Shown here: piece by piece, positions 61,796-64,000 of the stretch
How positions within the stretch are numbered: position 1 is the stretch's first letter
Layout of the letters: each line of letters begins with the position of its first letter
Assembly: GCF_900188275.1 (NCBI RefSeq)
Contig: NZ_FZNY01000007.1
Location: 124,001 to 188,000, forward strand
From: Dokdonia pacifica
Lineage (GTDB): Bacteria > Bacteroidota > Bacteroidia > Flavobacteriales > Flavobacteriaceae
Length of the DNA stretch: 64,000 nucleotides
Reading direction: 5' to 3'
The notes under the pieces: model-generated
Seen by the model: only the letters and a program-made list of their open reading frames with translations
Told to the model about the DNA's origin: nothing
Database searches by the model: none
Translations under genes and position numbers: made by a program

Positions 61796-62145
61796 GAATC
61801 AACATCATCTTTATCGGCCATCAATAAAGATAGCTCTATAGTTAATTTTGTAATAGTTTTTTGTTGTCTTTTGTATAAATCATAAAGTATAATTACAGCA
61901 GCAAACAAAAACCCAATTAAAACAAAAATGATGGCATTAACATTACTTTTAAAATCCAATGTTTTAGCCAACCAATTTGTTGTAGCATCTGGAAATAATG
62001 CAATGATGGAAATAAACACTGCAAATAACGCACCTGGCCATACCGATTTCCATTTTGTTTTAAAATTATAAACTCTCCATAGTTGCCATAAAATAAAAAT
62101 AACGGAGAGTAATGGTACTATTATCTGAAATGTTCTAATGTTCAT
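61792..62145 (-). CDS. DUF2304 small membrane protein, 117 aa
   Basis: Three hydrophobic helices with a TKWKSVWPGALFAVFI stretch and a C-terminal cytoplasmic coiled tail (LYKRQQKTITKLTIELSLL). DUF2304 proteins accompany GT2 prenyl-phosphate-sugar synthases, as here: the gene overlaps the GT2 gene by 11 bases. It probably anchors or assists that enzyme. Confidence 0.8.
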   Translation of the reverse strand: MNIRTFQIIVPLLSVIFILWQLWRVYNFKTKWKSVWPGALFAVFISIIALFPDATTNWLAKTLDFKSNVNAIIFVLIGFLFAAVIILYDLYKRQQKTITKLTIELSLLMADKDDVDS

Positions 62146-62827
62146 ATAGTCTATTTTTAATTAAACGGTATGCAGTTTGTACTCCTCTCATTAAATTTTG
62201 TCCTTTACTTTGAGAGTATTTAGTGTATAGAACTTTAATAGGTGTTTCTACTAAATTTAGTTTCTTAGTATTGGCTTTCCAGACCATCTCCGTACAAATA
62301 CCGTAAGCATCTAGTTCAAGCTCTAAATTATCTATAGCTACTTTATTTAACAATCTGAATCCTGATTGGCTGTCAGTTACTGTTGATTTCCCAAAGTACG
62401 TAAACATATTTGCTATCCTATTATAGATAATCCTAGAGAATGGCATTTTAGACTTCTGCTCCAAAAAACGACTGCCAATTACAATATCGGCTTTCTGTTT
62501 TTGTAATTCATTTATTAGTTTTTCAATTTCACTTGGGTAATGCTGTCCGTCTGCATCCATCAAAACCATAAACTTAACACCTTTCCTTTTAGCAAAAAGT
62601 ATAGCAGCTCTTGTAGCTGCTCCAACGCCTCTATTTATACATAAGTGTAATACTCTAGCTCCTGCCTCCTCAGTAAATTTGCGAGTGTCATCCGTACTTC
62701 CATCATCAACTACAACAATGTTTTTATAGCCGCAGGACTTTAAATCTTTGATGACATCTCTAACGACAGTAGCCTCATTATAAGCGGGTAAAAAAATCCA
62801 TATGTTGTCTTTTACTAACATAGACAT
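62135..62827 (-). CDS. Glycosyltransferase family 2, prenyl-phosphate sugar synthase-like, 230 aa
   Basis: A GT-A fold: IFLPAYNEATVVRDVI, IVVVDDGSTDDTRKFTEEAG and LMDADGQHYPSEIEKL (DxD-like DAD), with a late SQSGFRLLN. It resembles DPM/DPG-synthase-type enzymes that make lipid-phosphate-linked sugars for membrane GT-C transferases. No C-terminal membrane pair is present, consistent with the DUF2304 partner supplying it. Confidence 0.9.
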   Translation of the reverse strand: MSMLVKDNIWIFLPAYNEATVVRDVIKDLKSCGYKNIVVVDDGSTDDTRKFTEEAGARVLHLCINRGVGAATRAAILFAKRKGVKFMVLMDADGQHYPSEIEKLINELQKQKADIVIGSRFLEQKSKMPFSRIIYNRIANMFTYFGKSTVTDSQSGFRLLNKVAIDNLELELDAYGICTEMVWKANTKKLNLVETPIKVLYTKYSQSKGQNLMRGVQTAYRLIKNRLYEH

Positions 62828-64000
62828 TATAATATTTCAAAAATAGCAAGGTTCCCTTGTTCTACAGTCTTACCAATCAGACCATAACTAATTTTTGTTT
62901 TATTAGTTTTTGGATCTGTTCTACTCACTTTATTATTGGTCATCACCAATCGAATTCTATCCTTATTATTTAAAACTTTTACAAGCCTTGTTGCTTTATC
63001 AGTTAATGATTTTTCTGGTGTTTGATCTATTGTTGCTACTTTTAAACTAAAAACAATATACTTAATATCATTTAATTTAAGTACAGTTAAAAAATCATTT
63101 GGGTTTTGTAATTTATCACTTACCTGATCAAATAGATTTAGTTGGTTGTCTTCATAAACTCTAGTAGAATTTTCTTTTATATGGTAATTCATAAATGTTC
63201 CAACGCGATAGATTTTTGTTGAAACATCCTTATTAAGTACCTCAGCCGCTGGAGCAATAATAGAACGTGGATTATCAAAATTTTGATTGGTAATAAAATT
63301 ATTGGAATAGTGGCTTATAAATGGCTCGAAGAAAACGTTACTTATTTGGTTTAAGTCATTGTTGGCATTAGAGAAGTGTACCAATAAATTCAATGTTACA
63401 AAAACTGAAAATAATATCTGAATTGATCTTTTAGTAAAAGAATCTAGCCCTTTAGAAATAAAGAGCGAGATATTTTCATAATAATAGGCAATCAACAACG
63501 AAGATAAAGACCAAATAATTAAGGCATAATGTGGTATTCCATTTCCGAAAATCCACCACAAAAATCCATAGGTCATTATAAATGTCAAAATTAATTTAAC
63601 TGACTGATTAAACTTTCGCCAGTTATCTTTTGCAATCCAAGCAAAAAGTATACAAAACAATATAAGGACACATAACGTTACAGGAAATGTCATTTTTGAA
63701 AATACTCTAAATAATGGTTGGATCAACTCACTAACACTCGTTTGCAACTCCAGAAATGGCAAGTAAATATCTTTGCTTAAATCAAGAAAACTATTACTTG
63801 AATTTGGATAAAAATTACTTAGATAATCTGCAATACTTAATGTAGAACCTTTAGAGATCATTGCAGCTTTCCAACTCAGTAAAAGAACGATCCCAAAAAC
63901 AAAAAGACCTATACTATTTTTTAAATCAAATATTTTTTCTTTTTTAAGGGATAATACTAATAATGGGAGAAAAAGCAGAAATAAAAATCCAATATTCACC
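62827..64000 (-). CDS. Multi-pass membrane protein, probable GT-C-like transferase, 5' end missing
   Basis: Open to the right window edge; the leftmost in-window codon is a GTG, so the true start probably lies outside. At least ~390 residues remain: about eight hydrophobic segments, then a ~180-residue soluble C-terminal domain (PRSIIAPAAEVLN, IYRVGTFMNYHIKENSTRVY, LKLNDIKYIVFSLKVAT). This layout resembles the C-terminal halves of GT39/ArnT-like glycosyltransferases that use prenyl-phosphate sugars, matching the adjacent GT2 gene. Family assignment is not certain. Confidence 0.65.
   Translation of the reverse strand, partial: VNIGFLFLLFLPLLVLSLKKEKIFDLKNSIGLFVFGIVLLLSWKAAMISKGSTLSIADYLSNFYPNSSNSFLDLSKDIYLPFLELQTSVSELIQPLFRVFSKMTFPVTLCVLILFCILFAWIAKDNWRKFNQSVKLILTFIMTYGFLWWIFGNGIPHYALIIWSLSSLLIAYYYENISLFISKGLDSFTKRSIQILFSVFVTLNLLVHFSNANNDLNQISNVFFEPFISHYSNNFITNQNFDNPRSIIAPAAEVLNKDVSTKIYRVGTFMNYHIKENSTRVYEDNQLNLFDQVSDKLQNPNDFLTVLKLNDIKYIVFSLKVATIDQTPEKSLTDKATRLVKVLNNKDRIRLVMTNNKVSRTDPKTNKTKISYGLIGKTVEQGNLAIFEIL

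Overview
The window comes from a low-GC marine-type member of the Bacteroidetes, most likely family Flavobacteriaceae. The signs are a short Bacteroidetes-type RpoD, promoters of the TTTG-N20-TAnnTTTG kind, a type IX secretion C-terminal sorting domain, LytTR and membrane-anchored AraC regulators, and many outer-membrane barrels and lipoproteins. A dispersed palindrome, TACGCTTTCGCGAAAGCGTA, occurs about eight times. No tRNA, rRNA, CRISPR array, transposase or phage capsid/terminase gene was seen.

Region 1 (1-24.7 kb) is chromosomal background: a truncated lipid desaturase, an acetyltransferase, an outer-membrane protein, a regulator, rpoD, a BLUF blue-light sensor, rpe, two membrane AraC regulators, a secreted beta-propeller, Bax-inhibitor-1 and MtfA-like proteins, an O-antigen-ligase-like/TPR protein, a DUF4331 pair with a TPR lipoprotein, a DJ-1/PfpI protein, an ECF sigma/anti-sigma pair, a leucine-rich-repeat lipoprotein, a GH113-like protein and an aldose epimerase. 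A small cysteine-rich double-glycine-leader peptide gene lies at 24.7-24.9 kb.

Region 2 (25.2-55.7 kb, all minus strand) is the centrepiece: a complete extracellular contractile injection system (eCIS) of the Afp/PVC/MAC/AlgoCIS kind. Read in the direction of transcription it encodes a Cys-rich small protein, the tape-measure protein, the AAA+ ATPase, a 1314-residue effector-like protein with a nuclease-like C-terminus and an overlapping immunity-like gene. The structural operon follows: DUF4255 cap protein, an unknown protein, sheath, tube, sheath, tube, tube-like adaptor, DUF5908-like small protein, LysM protein, VgrG-like spike, PAAR tip, gp25, two large baseplate proteins, two paralogous large fibre/adhesin-like proteins (one with PKD and von Willebrand A modules) and a Gly-rich end protein. 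Three starts in this locus share an 11-base element, GTAG(T/C)TTCAGT, placed exactly 15 bases upstream of a TTTG -33 box. Two of the three also have a -7-like box at the same 20-base spacing. This suggests a dedicated regulator.

Region 3 (56-64 kb, minus strand) holds a secreted protein, a LytTR regulator and a polysaccharide operon running in from the right edge: a GT-C-like membrane protein, GT2, DUF2304, GT4, ABC-2 permease and ATPase, and two sulfotransferases. Together these suggest export of a possibly sulfated surface glycan.

All functional calls are from reading the sequence and from family knowledge; no database search was run.
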